Assembly (NCBI RefSeq): GCF_025822605.1
Contig: NZ_JACKTY010000014.1
Coordinates: 253,883-317,882, forward strand
Length of the DNA stretch: 64,000 bases
Direction of reading: 5' to 3'
Source of the DNA: Mycolicibacterium komossense
GTDB lineage: Bacteria > Actinomycetota > Actinomycetes > Mycobacteriales > Mycobacteriaceae
Shown: in pieces, positions 1-9,102 of the stretch
Numbering within the stretch: the stretch's first letter is position 1
Layout of the letters: each line of letters begins with the position of its first letter
Position numbers and translations under genes: made by a program
The notes under the pieces: model-generated
Seen by the model: the letters and a program-made list of their open reading frames with translations, nothing else
What the model was told of the DNA's origin: nothing
The model's database searches: none

Positions 1-1435
1 CGCGTCGCGCCAGAAGATAACCCAGGTAGCACGCGCCGATCACGACCATCACGATGACATAGAGCCAGGCGTCCTTGAAGCTGGCATCCCGGAACAGGGC
101 CAGCTCGAAAACCAGCCAGACGACGGCGACTGCGACTATCGGTTTCTCCCATGCGCCGAGGTCGAACTTTCCGTTGACGGGCAGGTCCCGACGCTTGAGC
201 AGGTACATGACCACCGTCGCGGCGTAGATGATCGCGGGCAGCAGGGTGGCCGCACCGAACAGGGTGAACAGCGCGGTCTCCGACTGGGAGAAGATCGCGA
301 GAATCAGTTCGGCGAGGATGACGAACAGCATCGTCGCCTTGAACGGGGTGTGGAAGCGTGGCGAGATTTGAGCCCACTGCTGCCAACCGGGGAAGCGTTC
401 GTCGCGAGACATGGCCCACGTCAGGCGAATTCCGGTCATCATGATGACCAAGCCGCAGGCGAAGATGGCGATCACGACCATCAGCAGCAGCAGGGTGGCG
501 ACCGTGGAACCGAGCGTGTGTTTGATGACGTCGGCGATCGGCGTGCCGGACTCGGCCAGTGCCACCGGGTCGCCCGCTGCCAGCGTGACGGCGATCAGGA
601 AGATGAAACCCAAGACGCCGGAGGCGAGCACGGCCTGGCACATGGCACGAGGAACCACCCGCTCCGGGTCGTTGGTTTCTTCGGCCAGGTTGGCGGCTGA
701 CTCGAATCCGACGATGGTGAACGCACCGAGCAGGAAGCCCAGCATCCACGGGCCGGCCGAAGTCAGGTCGCCGAAACTCCAGAACCCCTCTGCCGCAACG
801 GCTCCCTTGCTGAACAGGTTGCTGGCGTCCATATCGCCGCGCACGGCAGCGACGATCAGCAGCAGCACCGTGAGGGCGACCATGCCGATCAGCTCCAGGG
901 TTACCGCGCCGTTGTTGAAACGCTGGCTCCACTTGGTCGAGAGCGCGAGCAGTGTGGCCTGCGCCACCAGTACCAGTGCCGTCACCGCCCAGGTGACAGT
1001 GCTCGTGCCCTCGTAGTTCAGCAGGACCGGCAGGACGGTGGAGGCGATCGTGTAGTCGACCGCCACCACCACGATGGCCAGGAATGTGAACGAGATCCAG
1101 CCGATGATCCAGCCGAGAATCGGGTTGGCCAACCGTGACATCCACTGATACGCGTAGCCGGTCACCGGGATCCGCGAGGCGATGGTGCCGAGCACGAATG
1201 CCACCGCGAGCTGACCGACAACTGCGATCGGCCATGTCCAGATACCAACTGGGCCAGACGAATTCAGCACCGCACCGTAGGTGGTGAAGATACCCGTCGC
1301 AATCGAGACGAATGCGAAGGCCACCGCGAAGGACGCGAATTTGCCGGTGTGTCGCTCCATGGACTGCTGGTAACCGAACTGCGCGAGTTCGGCTGCGTCA
1401 CCTCCGGTGCCGGCGATCGGTTTCGGTTCTGGCAT
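1..1435 (-). CDS. APC-superfamily amino acid permease, 3' end beyond window
   Basis: Secondary transporter of the inner membrane for an amino acid or amine; the substrate cannot be read from sequence. From an ATG at 1435 the frame is open to the left edge, about 478 codons, close to full length for this family. The protein starts MPEPKPIAGTGGDAAE, followed by about 11-12 hydrophobic segments beginning near residue 34 (FAVAFAFVSIATGIF). A middle segment GFESAANLAEETNDPERVV is typical of APC permeases. A Shine-Dalgarno GGAGGAAC precedes the ATG at good spacing. A GntR gene is transcribed the other way and a palindromic operator lies just upstream of this start, so repression by that regulator is likely. 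Confidence 0.9.
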   Translation of the reverse strand, partial: MPEPKPIAGTGGDAAELAQFGYQQSMERHTGKFASFAVAFAFVSIATGIFTTYGAVLNSSGPVGIWTWPIAVVGQLAVAFVLGTIASRIPVTGYAYQWMSRLANPILGWIIGWISFTFLAIVVVAVDYTIASTVLPVLLNYEGTSTVTWAVTALVLVAQATLLALSTKWSQRFNNGAVTLELIGMVALTVLLLIVAAVRGDMDASNLFSKGAVAAEGFWSFGDLTSAGPWMLGFLLGAFTIVGFESAANLAEETNDPERVVPRAMCQAVLASGVLGFIFLIAVTLAAGDPVALAESGTPIADVIKHTLGSTVATLLLLMVVIAIFACGLVIMMTGIRLTWAMSRDERFPGWQQWAQISPRFHTPFKATMLFVILAELILAIFSQSETALFTLFGAATLLPAIIYAATVVMYLLKRRDLPVNGKFDLGAWEKPIVAVAVVWLVFELALFRDASFKDAWLYVIVMVVIGACYLGYLLARR

Positions 1436-1451
1436 GAGTGGTTCCTCCAGT

Positions 1452-1463
1452 TGGTATAGACCA
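1452..1463. promoter_or_regulatory. HutC-type GntR operator (TGGTATAGACCA)
   Basis: The near-perfect palindrome TGGTATAGACCA has the TGGT-N4-ACCA form known for HutC-subfamily GntR regulators such as DasR. It lies 17 bp upstream of the permease ATG, beside its Shine-Dalgarno, in the 209-bp gap shared with the divergent GntR gene. Direct regulation is inferred from motif and position. Confidence 0.7.
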
Positions 1464-1644
1464 TGCGGTTAAGCCAAAGTATTGGTGTGACGTACCGCAC
1501 TGTCAAGCCGGGAAATGAACTGTTAACAACGCGGCGGCCAGATCCGCTTGTCACGCTCCTCAACCGCCTCGTTCCTCGGCGGCATCGATCGGCTCGACGG
1601 CCCGGCTGGTTCCGCGCCCGACGGGTGCTGGTTACGCTCGTCTC

Positions 1645-2376
1645 ATGCCGCCGACGATGAGTGGGAGGCGCCAGCCCACGGCGCCGCGCTATATCGCCAT
1701 CGCCGAGGCCGTGCGCGACCGCATCGTCACTGACCAGCTGGGACCGCACACCCTGCTGCCCTCGGAGCGAGAGCTCGCCGAGCAACACGCGGTCAGCCGG
1801 ATGACGGCCAGGCAGGCGCTGACTCTGCTGGAAAGCGAGGGTGTGGTCTACCGTCGCCCTCCACGCGGCACCTTCGTCGCCGAGCCGCGGGTGCGGTTTC
1901 ACGTCGGCAGCTTCTCCGAAGAGGTTTCCCGGCTGGGTTTGCGCCCCGCTGCCCGACTGTTGTGGGCCGAGCGCCAACAGCCCAGCCCGTCGGTGCGCGG
2001 TGCACTGGGCCTGGACGACGCTGCGGCAGTGCATGTGTTCCACCGGTTGCGCACTGTCGACGATGTCCCGTTCGCCCTCGAGACGACGTATCTCCCCGCC
2101 GAGCTCACCCCCGGGATACTCGACGGCCCGGACGAGGGGTCGCTGTGGGCGCAGCTTCGCGACCGGTACGGCATCACGTTGACCCGGTCCACCGCGGTGC
2201 TGGAGTCGATCGTCCTCGATGACGCGACGAGCGCCCAACTGAATCTTCGGCCCGGTTCCGCGGGCACCCTACTGACTCGGCGTACCCTCGACGACTCCGG
2301 GCGCTGTATCGAATATGCGCGCGACATCTACCGGGCGGACCGTACCTCCTTCGAAGTGTCCGAAAACCTCGTCTAG
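1645..2376 (+). CDS. GntR/HutC-family transcriptional regulator
   Basis: DNA-binding repressor that probably responds to the substrate of the divergent permease. Of 243 residues, about 15-75 form a GntR winged helix-turn-helix (LLPSERELAEQHAVSRMTAR, then EGVVYRRPPRGTFVA). The rest, from about residue 88, is a UTRA ligand-binding domain with the usual pattern of an expensive-Arg/Leu start, a VHVFHRLRTVDDVPFALE core and a C-terminal YARDIYRADR strand. The start is ATG 1645; an in-frame ATG at 1657 is an alternative because neither has a strong ribosome site. A TGGT-N4-ACCA site lies in the shared intergenic region. Confidence 0.88.
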   Translation: MPPTMSGRRQPTAPRYIAIAEAVRDRIVTDQLGPHTLLPSERELAEQHAVSRMTARQALTLLESEGVVYRRPPRGTFVAEPRVRFHVGSFSEEVSRLGLRPAARLLWAERQQPSPSVRGALGLDDAAAVHVFHRLRTVDDVPFALETTYLPAELTPGILDGPDEGSLWAQLRDRYGITLTRSTAVLESIVLDDATSAQLNLRPGSAGTLLTRRTLDDSGRCIEYARDIYRADRTSFEVSENLV

Positions 2377-2473
2377 CATCCGGGTTTTCCACAGTCGCGA
2401 ATTCATCCACAGCGCAGGTGGTTTCGCGGGTGTGTGCGCCGGAGACGGTGGCGGGCGCTCCTACGGTGGGGCC

Positions 2474-3352
2474 ATGCGAACAGAACTGCCCGCGGCCCGG
2501 TTGCATCGCCGGCTCGGGGCGGCGCGGGACGCCGCTTCTGACGTCGATTCAACCGCCGACGATCCCATCGCCGACACCGGCGATGACGCGGGGGGCGCCG
2601 ACGGTGACGCGAGGGCACTGCTACCTCGTTGGCTGCCCGACAGCGCGGCGACGGGCGGTGGCCGCAACTGGGTGGCGACGGTGCGGGCCGACCCGGGGCG
2701 CGCCGGTGCCGTCGCGTTGGGGGTGGTGGCTGCACTCGCGATTCTCGTGACCGTGTTCACGCTGATCCGTGACGATCCCGCACCGGTCGTCTCGGCGAAG
2801 TTGCCGCCGGTGGAGATGGTGTCCTCGGCGAGTCCGCGACCCAGTGCCAACCCGGGCCCGCTGCCGGATCAACCCGTGGTGGTCAGCGTCGTCGGGTTGG
2901 TGGCCACGCCCGGCCTGGTGACGCTCGCGCCCGGGGCGCGGGTCGCCGACGCGGTGTCCGCGGCCGGCGGAGTGCTCGGTGGCGCGGACACCATCGGGCT
3001 CAACATGGCCCGCCATCTCGCCGACGGGGAACAAGTAGTGGTTGGACTCGCTCCGACGCCGGGCGAGCCTGCGGCGCTGGGCAGTTCGGTGACGGCGGGG
3101 GAGGTCGGCGACCCCGCGTCGGGTGGCGCCGCACCGTCCACCGATACGACGGCCCTCGGTCGGCCGATCGACCTCAATTCGGCCACGGTCGAGCAGCTGG
3201 ACACGTTACCCGGGGTCGGGCCGGTCACCGCTGCCGCGATCGTGGCGTGGCGAGAAGCGAACGGATCCTTCACCAGCGTCGAACAACTCGGAGACGTCGA
3301 CGGGATCGGCCCGGCCCGGCTCGCCAAACTGCGCGACCTGGTGCGTGTCTGA
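2474..3352 (+). CDS. comEA: ComEA-type helix-hairpin-helix DNA-binding protein
   Basis: Membrane-anchored DNA-binding protein related to the ComEA receptor of natural transformation. The 292 residues hold an acidic cytoplasmic N-terminus, one membrane segment around residues 78-100 (VALGVVAALAILVTVFTL), a low-complexity linker, an SLBB domain (VVVSVVGLVATPGLVTLAPG) and two C-terminal helix-hairpin-helix motifs (IDLNSATVEQLDTLPGVG; LGDVDGIGPARLAKL). ATG 2474 follows a G-rich ribosome site and fits family length better than the upstream in-frame ATG at 2315, which would overlap the GntR gene. comEC overlaps its end, so the pair is co-translated. Natural competence has not been established for mycobacteria, so the physiological role is open. 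Confidence 0.88.
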   Translation: MRTELPAARLHRRLGAARDAASDVDSTADDPIADTGDDAGGADGDARALLPRWLPDSAATGGGRNWVATVRADPGRAGAVALGVVAALAILVTVFTLIRDDPAPVVSAKLPPVEMVSSASPRPSANPGPLPDQPVVVSVVGLVATPGLVTLAPGARVADAVSAAGGVLGGADTIGLNMARHLADGEQVVVGLAPTPGEPAALGSSVTAGEVGDPASGGAAPSTDTTALGRPIDLNSATVEQLDTLPGVGPVTAAAIVAWREANGSFTSVEQLGDVDGIGPARLAKLRDLVRV

Positions 3353-4931
3353 GATTGTCGCCAGTGCTGTGCCGGCGCCGCAGGCACCTGTCGACTTGCG
3401 GTTGGTCCCGGCAGCGCTGACGGCCTGGGCGGTGACCGCGGTGGGGATCGTGTGGGGACTTGGTGCCGTCGCCGCTGGGCTGTCGGTGCTGGCCGTGATC
3501 ACCGCAGTGCTGGTGCGCGCCAAGAGCCCCGCCGAGCGCACCCGTGTCCGTGCGGTCAGCACCGGTCTGATTGCCTTGTCGCTGGTGGGCGTCGGATTCG
3601 GATTCGCGGTGGCGTTGCGTGCCAACGGAGTTCGTGATCACCCGGTCACCCAGCTGTTCGGCACCGCGACCGAGGTGACGGTCATCCCGAGTGAGAGCCC
3701 ACGAGTCGTCGGCGCCGGGCGGTTGTTGTTCAAAGCCGACCTCGTCCTGGTCGGCGAGCACGAAACCAGCGGCCGGGTGGTGGTTTTCGCTCCCGCCCGC
3801 GACTTCGTCGGACTCGACGCCGGTCAACCCGTGCGGTTCGCCGCCCGGGTCGGCCGGCCCACCCGCCGTGATCTGAGCGTCGCGCTGCTCACCGCCACCG
3901 GAGAGCCCACGACGGGACAGGCGTCGGCGGTGCAGCGGTTCGCCTCCTCGGTGCGCAGCCGCTTCGCCGGTGCGGCCCGCGAGGTTCTGCCCGCCTCGCA
4001 GGCGGCGATGCTGCCCGCCCTGGTGCTGGGCGATACCTCGGCGATGACGAATACGACGGTGGCCGATTTCCGGGCCAGCGGACTGACCCATCTGACGGCG
4101 GTGTCGGGCGCCAATGTGACGATCGTGTGCGGCGCGGTCCTGATGGTCGGCTATCTGGTGGGGCCGCGAGTTGCCGTCGGAGTAGCCGCCGCGGCGCTGA
4201 TCGCGTTCGTCATCGTGGTGCAGCCGAGTGCGAGCGTGCTGCGCGCGGCTGTGATGGGGGCCGTCGCCCTGCTGGCGATCCTGTCGGCGCGGCGGCGTCA
4301 GGCGATACCCGCGCTGTCGACGACGGTACTGGTGCTGATGATCGTGGCGCCGCAGCTCGCGGTGGACATCGGCTTCGCGCTGTCGGTCTCCGCGACGGCA
4401 GCACTGGTCGTCATCGCCCCGGGCTGGTCGCAGCGTCTGGTGGCTCGCGGCTGGCCCAAACCGCTGGCCGCCGCGGTCTCTGTCGCCGCCGCGGCCCAGC
4501 TGGTGACGGCTCCGCTGGTGGCAGGGATCTCGGGAACGTTCAGCATCGTGGCGGTCGCCGCCAATCTGGCCGTCGCCGCGTTGATCGCCCCCATCACGGT
4601 GTTCGGCACCGCTGCCGCTGCGCTGAACTTGCTCTGGCCCGGAGCCGCGCACCTGCTGATCCGCTTCACCGGTCCCGAACTGTGGTGGTTGGACACCGTC
4701 GCACACCGGGCGGCGGCCATCCCGAATGCGACGGTGCCCGTCCCCGCGGGTGGCCTCGGCGTCCTGATGGTGGCGCTGGCCGGGGTGGGCGTGGTGGTGC
4801 TGTGGCGCTGGCGGTGGTTCCGGTGGGGGCTTGTCTGTGCGGCGATGTGCCTGTTCGCATGGTCGATATCGGGACTGGTGGCGGGGCACGGTGCGACGGT
4901 GTCGGCCGACCGTGGCACCATCGTCGCGTGA
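3345..4931 (+). CDS. comEC: ComEC/Rec2-family membrane protein (channel part only)
   Basis: Polytopic membrane protein related to the ComEC DNA-uptake channel, 528 residues from GTG 3345, which overlaps the end of comEA by 8 bp. About ten hydrophobic helices surround the Competence domain; its hallmark [13 protein letters not shown] lies near residue 250. Residues 120-200 resemble the N-terminal OB-like DUF4131 domain. Full ComEC proteins (about 750 residues) continue into a metallo-beta-lactamase domain; this one stops after the last helices. The start is inferred from coupling because the open frame extends upstream into comEA. holA follows with a GTGA overlap. Confidence 0.87.
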   Translation: MSEIVASAVPAPQAPVDLRLVPAALTAWAVTAVGIVWGLGAVAAGLSVLAVITAVLVRAKSPAERTRVRAVSTGLIALSLVGVGFGFAVALRANGVRDHPVTQLFGTATEVTVIPSESPRVVGAGRLLFKADLVLVGEHETSGRVVVFAPARDFVGLDAGQPVRFAARVGRPTRRDLSVALLTATGEPTTGQASAVQRFASSVRSRFAGAAREVLPASQAAMLPALVLGDTSAMTNTTVADFRASGLTHLTAVSGANVTIVCGAVLMVGYLVGPRVAVGVAAAALIAFVIVVQPSASVLRAAVMGAVALLAILSARRRQAIPALSTTVLVLMIVAPQLAVDIGFALSVSATAALVVIAPGWSQRLVARGWPKPLAAAVSVAAAAQLVTAPLVAGISGTFSIVAVAANLAVAALIAPITVFGTAAAALNLLWPGAAHLLIRFTGPELWWLDTVAHRAAAIPNATVPVPAGGLGVLMVALAGVGVVVLWRWRWFRWGLVCAAMCLFAWSISGLVAGHGATVSADRGTIVA

Positions 4932-5902
4932 GCCAACAGGTCCCGGGGTTGCATTTGGTCCTCGGTGAGGAAGACCTTCTCATCGAACGCGCGATCACGG
5001 CCGTGGCGCGGTCCGCTCGTTCGCAGGCCGGGACCGGGGACGTACCGGTGAACCGATTGCGCGCAGGTGAGGTCAGCACCAACGAGCTGGCTGAACTACT
5101 CAGCCCGTCACTGTTCGCCGACGAGCGCGTGGTGGTCCTCGAATCCGCCGCCGAGGCAGGCAAGGATGCGGTCACCCTGATCGCCGCTGCGGCCGCCGAC
5201 CTGCCGGACGGCACCGTGCTGGTGGTGGTGCACACCGGTGGCGGCCGGGCCAAGGCGTTGGCGGGGCAGCTGCGTGATCTCGGTGCCACCGTGCATCTGT
5301 GCCCGAAGATCAGCAAGGCGAGCGAACGGGCTGACTTCGTCCGCAGCGAATTCAAGGCACTCAAAGCATCCGTCAACGACGCGACGGTGACTGTGTTGAT
5401 CGATGCGGTCGGCTCCGATATTCGCGAACTCGCCTCTGCCTGTTCGCAATTGGTTGCCGACACCGACGGCCGCGTCGATGTTGCCGCGGTGCGGCGCTAT
5501 CACAGCGGCAAGGCCGAGGTGAAGGGCTTCGACATCGCGGACAAAGCCGTCGTCGGTGACATCGAGGGCTCAGCCGAAGCTCTGCGGTGGGCGATGATGA
5601 GTGGTGAGCCTCGGGTCGTATTGGCCGACGCGCTCGCCGAAGCCGTCCACACGATCGCCCGGGTCAAGCCGCTCTCCGGTGACCCTTACCGGCTGGCCGG
5701 GGACCTCGGGATGCCGCCGTGGCGGATACAGAAGGCACAGAAGCAGTCGCGCCGATGGTCGCGGGAGAATGTGGCCACCGCGATCCGATTGGTCGCGAAG
5801 CTCAATGCTGACGTCAAAGGTGCGGCCGCGGACGCCGATTACGCGCTGGAATCCGCTGTCCGTCAGGTAGCCGAATTGGCCGCCGACGGCAGCCATCGGT
5901 AG
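4928..5902 (+). CDS. holA: DNA polymerase III subunit delta
   Basis: Delta subunit of the clamp loader, which opens the beta clamp during replication. It has 324 residues from GTG 4928, overlapping the comEC stop (GTGA). The N-terminal degenerate AAA+ region [19 protein letters not shown], a middle segment [20 protein letters not shown] and the C-terminal collar domain ending [20 protein letters not shown] match the HolA family in order and length. It is translationally coupled to comEC and closes the three-gene operon, ending just before a hairpin shared with convergent rpsT. Confidence 0.9.
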   Translation: MSQQVPGLHLVLGEEDLLIERAITAVARSARSQAGTGDVPVNRLRAGEVSTNELAELLSPSLFADERVVVLESAAEAGKDAVTLIAAAAADLPDGTVLVVVHTGGGRAKALAGQLRDLGATVHLCPKISKASERADFVRSEFKALKASVNDATVTVLIDAVGSDIRELASACSQLVADTDGRVDVAAVRRYHSGKAEVKGFDIADKAVVGDIEGSAEALRWAMMSGEPRVVLADALAEAVHTIARVKPLSGDPYRLAGDLGMPPWRIQKAQKQSRRWSRENVATAIRLVAKLNADVKGAAADADYALESAVRQVAELAADGSHR

Positions 5903-5914
5903 CACAACAGCGAT

Positions 5915-5951
5915 AAAAAATCCCGCCAGCGATGCATATCGCTGGCGGGAT
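5915..5951 (-). terminator. Intrinsic terminator of rpsT
   Basis: A perfect 14-bp inverted repeat (arms 5920-5933 and 5938-5951, loop GCAT) is followed on the minus strand by six T residues (A-run 5915-5920 on plus). It sits 13 bp beyond the rpsT stop. On the plus strand the same hairpin lies 17 bp after holA but has no T-run, so it should act mainly for rpsT. Confidence 0.92.
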
Positions 5952-5964
5952 GGAGCTGGTTAGC

Positions 5965-6225
5965 TCAGAGCTTGTTGAGCGCGAGCGCGAGGGCCGACTT
6001 CTTGTTGGCGGCCTGGTTCTTGTGGATCACGCCTTTGGTGGCGGCCTTGTCCAGCTTGCGGCTGGTCGACACGAGAAGCTCGGAGGCCTTGTCCTTGTCG
6101 CCGGCGTCCAGCGCCTCGCGGAAGCCGCGAACGGCGGTCCGCAGCGCCGACTTGACCGACTGGTTGCGCAGGCGGGCGCGCTCGTTGGTGAGGATGCGCT
6201 TCTGCTGCGACTTGATGTTGGCCAC
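5965..6225 (-). CDS. rpsT: 30S ribosomal protein S20
   Basis: Ribosomal protein S20 (86 residues, usual length), which binds 16S rRNA in the small subunit. It is rich in Lys, Arg and Ala with the family start [20 protein letters not shown] and the conserved [16 protein letters not shown] segment. It starts at GTG 6225 with an AAGGA ribosome site about 9 nt upstream. It stands alone, convergent with holA and followed by a strong hairpin terminator. Confidence 0.97.
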   Translation of the reverse strand: MANIKSQQKRILTNERARLRNQSVKSALRTAVRGFREALDAGDKDKASELLVSTSRKLDKAATKGVIHKNQAANKKSALALALNKL

Positions 6226-6430
6226 GCGTGTTTTTCCTTCTTGATGTCTTTGAATGTGTCGGACTTGGTGCTATCTCGAAAGTTCTGGTGCGCCCGGCGG
6301 CGGGCAGCGACTGTTCAGGTTACCAGTTCGGCTTCTAATCTCCCAAAGCTCGACCGGCCGCTCATGGGCTCGCGCGCACAACTGTCCCACTGGCCTGCCG
6401 AAACGGCAATCGTGGGGCAGCATGTGACAG

Positions 6431-8122
6431 GTGAGTCTTCGATCCTTGCCCAACGAGACCGGACGACAGTCGCGCAACAATTCGCGCTCGTCGAAAAAGC
6501 ACGAACAGATCTTCAATGGCTACAACAAACGCGGGACCTACGCCAAGGCGTTCGATGAGATGTTCGATGCGCAGGGGAACGTTCGCGGGCCGTACAAGGG
6601 CATCTACGCCGAGTTGGCTCCGTCCGATGCCTCCGAGCTGGAGGCCCGCTCGGAGGCGCTTGGCCGAGCGTTCATCGACCAGGGCATCACGTTCTCCCTG
6701 TCGGGGCAGGAGAGACCATTTCCGCTCGATCTGGTGCCGCGCGTCATCTCGGCCGCCGAATGGTCCCGGCTGGAGAAGGGCATCACCCAGCGGGTCAAAG
6801 CGCTCGAGATGTACCTCGACGACATCTACGGTGACCAGGAGATCCTGCGGGACGGGGTCATCCCGCGTCGCCTGATCACGTCGTGTGAGCACTTCCACCG
6901 CGAGGCCGCAGGCATCGTCCCGCCCAACGGTGTGCGCATCCACGTCGCCGGGATCGACCTGGTCCGCGATGGCCAGGGCACCTTCCGCGTGCTTGAAGAC
7001 AATCTGCGCTCACCGTCGGGGGTCTCCTATGTCATGGAGAACCGCCGCACGATGGCCCGGGTCTTCCCGAACCTGTTCGCCACCCACCGGGTGCGCGCGG
7101 TGGGTGACTACTCGTCGCATCTGTTGCGGGCACTGCGCAATTCGGCGGCCACCAACGAGGCCGATCCGACGGTGGTGGTGCTGACCCCTGGCGTCTACAA
7201 CTCGGCGTACTTCGAGCATTCGCTGCTGGCCAGGCAGATGGGCGTCGAACTGGTCGAGGGCCGCGATCTGTTCTGTCGCGACAACACCGTCTACATGCGC
7301 ACCACCGAGGGCGAACGTCAGGTCGACGTGATCTATCGGCGCATCGACGACGAGTTCCTCGATCCGATGCACTTCAAGCCGGATTCCGTGCTGGGCGTCG
7401 CCGGGGTGCTCAACGCCGCCCGCGCGGGCAACGTCGTCATCTCCAGCGCCGTGGGCAACGGCGTGGGCGATGACAAACTCGTCTACACCTACGTGCCGAC
7501 GATCATCGAGTACTACCTGGGTGAGAAGCCGCTGCTGGCCAATGTCGACACGTTCCGCTGCTGGCTCGACGACGAGCGCGAGGAGGTGCTCGACCGTATC
7601 CACGAGTTGGTGATCAAACCGGTCGAAGGCTCCGGCGGCTACGGCATCGTGTTCGGGCCCGACGCGTCGGAGAAGGAGCTGGCGACCATCAGCAGGAAGG
7701 TTCGCAACGACCCGCGTGGCTGGATCGCCCAACCGGTAGTGCAACTGTCCACCGTCCCGACGCAGATCGATGACTGCCTGGCCCCTCGTCACGTGGACCT
7801 GCGGCCGTTCGCGGTCAACGACGGCGAGAACGTCTGGGTGTTGCCGGGTGGTCTGACCCGCGTCGCGCTGCCGGAGGGATCGCTGGTGGTGAACTCCAGC
7901 CAGGGCGGCGGATCGAAAGACACCTGGGTGCTGGCGTCGCGATCCTCGATGGCCGATCACGAACTCGCGGCCGCTGAGATCGTCCGCTCGCTGCCCAAAG
8001 CTGCCAAGGCGCCGGCCGGGGACAAGAACCCCGATCTGTCCTCGCAGCAACAGCAGCAGTCCCGGGCGGTGCGCCGGACCGAGGAGCAACAACAACAGCA
8101 ACAGCAGGCGGTGATGGACTGA
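6431..8122 (+). CDS. Circularly permuted ATP-grasp protein with polyglutamine tail
   Basis: Putative ATP-dependent carboxylate-amine ligase of the circularly permuted ATP-grasp family (563 residues). Features include HVAGIDLVRDGQGTFRVLED, the conserved ENRRTMARVFP, VDVIYRRIDDEFLDP and KPVEGSGGYGIVFGPDASE. It is followed by overlapping alpha-E and transglutaminase-fold genes, an arrangement known from comparative genomics and proposed to make or modify a peptide; the product is unknown. GTG 6431 was chosen as the first start after the intergenic region. The last 30 residues are almost entirely glutamine in two runs of five and seven, encoded by mixed CAG/CAA codons. Confidence 0.85.
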   Translation: MSLRSLPNETGRQSRNNSRSSKKHEQIFNGYNKRGTYAKAFDEMFDAQGNVRGPYKGIYAELAPSDASELEARSEALGRAFIDQGITFSLSGQERPFPLDLVPRVISAAEWSRLEKGITQRVKALEMYLDDIYGDQEILRDGVIPRRLITSCEHFHREAAGIVPPNGVRIHVAGIDLVRDGQGTFRVLEDNLRSPSGVSYVMENRRTMARVFPNLFATHRVRAVGDYSSHLLRALRNSAATNEADPTVVVLTPGVYNSAYFEHSLLARQMGVELVEGRDLFCRDNTVYMRTTEGERQVDVIYRRIDDEFLDPMHFKPDSVLGVAGVLNAARAGNVVISSAVGNGVGDDKLVYTYVPTIIEYYLGEKPLLANVDTFRCWLDDEREEVLDRIHELVIKPVEGSGGYGIVFGPDASEKELATISRKVRNDPRGWIAQPVVQLSTVPTQIDDCLAPRHVDLRPFAVNDGENVWVLPGGLTRVALPEGSLVVNSSQGGGSKDTWVLASRSSMADHELAAAEIVRSLPKAAKAPAGDKNPDLSSQQQQQSRAVRRTEEQQQQQQQAVMD

Positions 8123-9102
8123 TGCTCGCCCGTAACGCCGAAGCGCTCTATTGGATCGGCCGCTATGTCGAACGCGCCGATGACACCGCCCGCATCCTCG
8201 ACGTCACCGTGCACCAGTTGCTCGAAGATTCCAGCGTCGATCCGGACCAGGCCTCGCGGACCCTGCTGCAGGTGCTCGGCATCGAATCGCCCGACGATGC
8301 GGTGCTCGATGTCTGGTCGCTGACCGATCTGGTGGCGTTCAGCCGGGGCACCCAGGGCGGGTGCTCGATCGTCGACTCCATCACGGCGGCCAGGGAGAAC
8401 GCCCGGTCGGCCCGCGAGGTGACCTCCAGCGAGATGTGGGAGTGCCTTAACACCACCTACAACGCGCTACCTGAACGCGAGCGAGCATCCAGACGCCTTG
8501 GGCCGCACGAGTTTCTGTCCTATGTCGAGGGCCGGGCAGCGATGTTCGCGGGTCTGGCCGACTCGACGCTGTCCCGCGACGACGGTTACCGGTTCATGGT
8601 GTTGGGCCGGGCGATCGAACGCGTTGACATGACGGTCCGGATGCTGTTGTCCCGTGTGGGGGACAGCGCGTCGTCACCGGCCTGGGTGACGGTGCTGCGT
8701 TCGGCCGGTGCTCACGACACCTACCTGCGCACCTATCGCGGTGTGCTCGACGCCAATCGGGTGGCCGAGTTCATCCTGCTCGACCGGTTGTTCCCGCGGT
8801 CGATCTTCTACTCGTTGAAGCTGGCCGAGCACAGCCTCGAAGAGCTGCTGCACAGCCCGCACAACCGAGTCGGTGCCACCGCGGAAGCCCAGCGGCTGCT
8901 GGGTCGCGCGCGCAGCGAGCTGGAGTTTCTGCGTCCCGGAGTGCTGCTCGAATCACTGGAGAAGCGGTTGGCCGGGTTGCAGACTACCTGTTCGGATGTC
9001 GGAGAAGCGTTGGCACTGCAGTATTTTCACGCTGCACCGTGGGTGGCGTGGACGGACGCCGGACGTAACGGATCGCTGGTTATCGAGGAGGGTGAGGTCT
9101 GA
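8122..9102 (+). CDS. Alpha-E domain protein (DUF403)
   Basis: All-helical protein of the alpha-E family, 326 residues, with the diagnostic start MLARNAEALYWIGRYVERAD and later YRFMVLGRAIERVDMTVRML and NRVAEFILLDRLFPRSI. Biochemical role unknown; it nearly always accompanies the circularly permuted ATP-grasp and a transglutaminase, as here. The ATG overlaps the preceding stop (TGATG) and the next gene overlaps its own stop the same way, so the three genes are translationally coupled. Confidence 0.88.
   Translation: MLARNAEALYWIGRYVERADDTARILDVTVHQLLEDSSVDPDQASRTLLQVLGIESPDDAVLDVWSLTDLVAFSRGTQGGCSIVDSITAARENARSAREVTSSEMWECLNTTYNALPERERASRRLGPHEFLSYVEGRAAMFAGLADSTLSRDDGYRFMVLGRAIERVDMTVRMLLSRVGDSASSPAWVTVLRSAGAHDTYLRTYRGVLDANRVAEFILLDRLFPRSIFYSLKLAEHSLEELLHSPHNRVGATAEAQRLLGRARSELEFLRPGVLLESLEKRLAGLQTTCSDVGEALALQYFHAAPWVAWTDAGRNGSLVIEEGEV

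Noticed and set aside
2386..2415. Two DnaA-box-like sequences (TTTTCCACA, TCATCCACA) between gntR and comEA
   Set aside because: Only two imperfect copies, no AT-rich unwinding region, and not beside dnaA or dnaN; chance matches are likely.
3270..4889. Long minus-strand open frame (539 codons) opposite comEC
   Set aside because: Composition is His/Gln/Arg/Gly-rich antisense of a high-GC membrane gene; no family features.
8047..8110. CAG/CAA-rich stretch as a DNA repeat element
   Set aside because: It is in frame and encodes the Gln tail of the ATP-grasp protein with mixed codons, so it is treated as coding.
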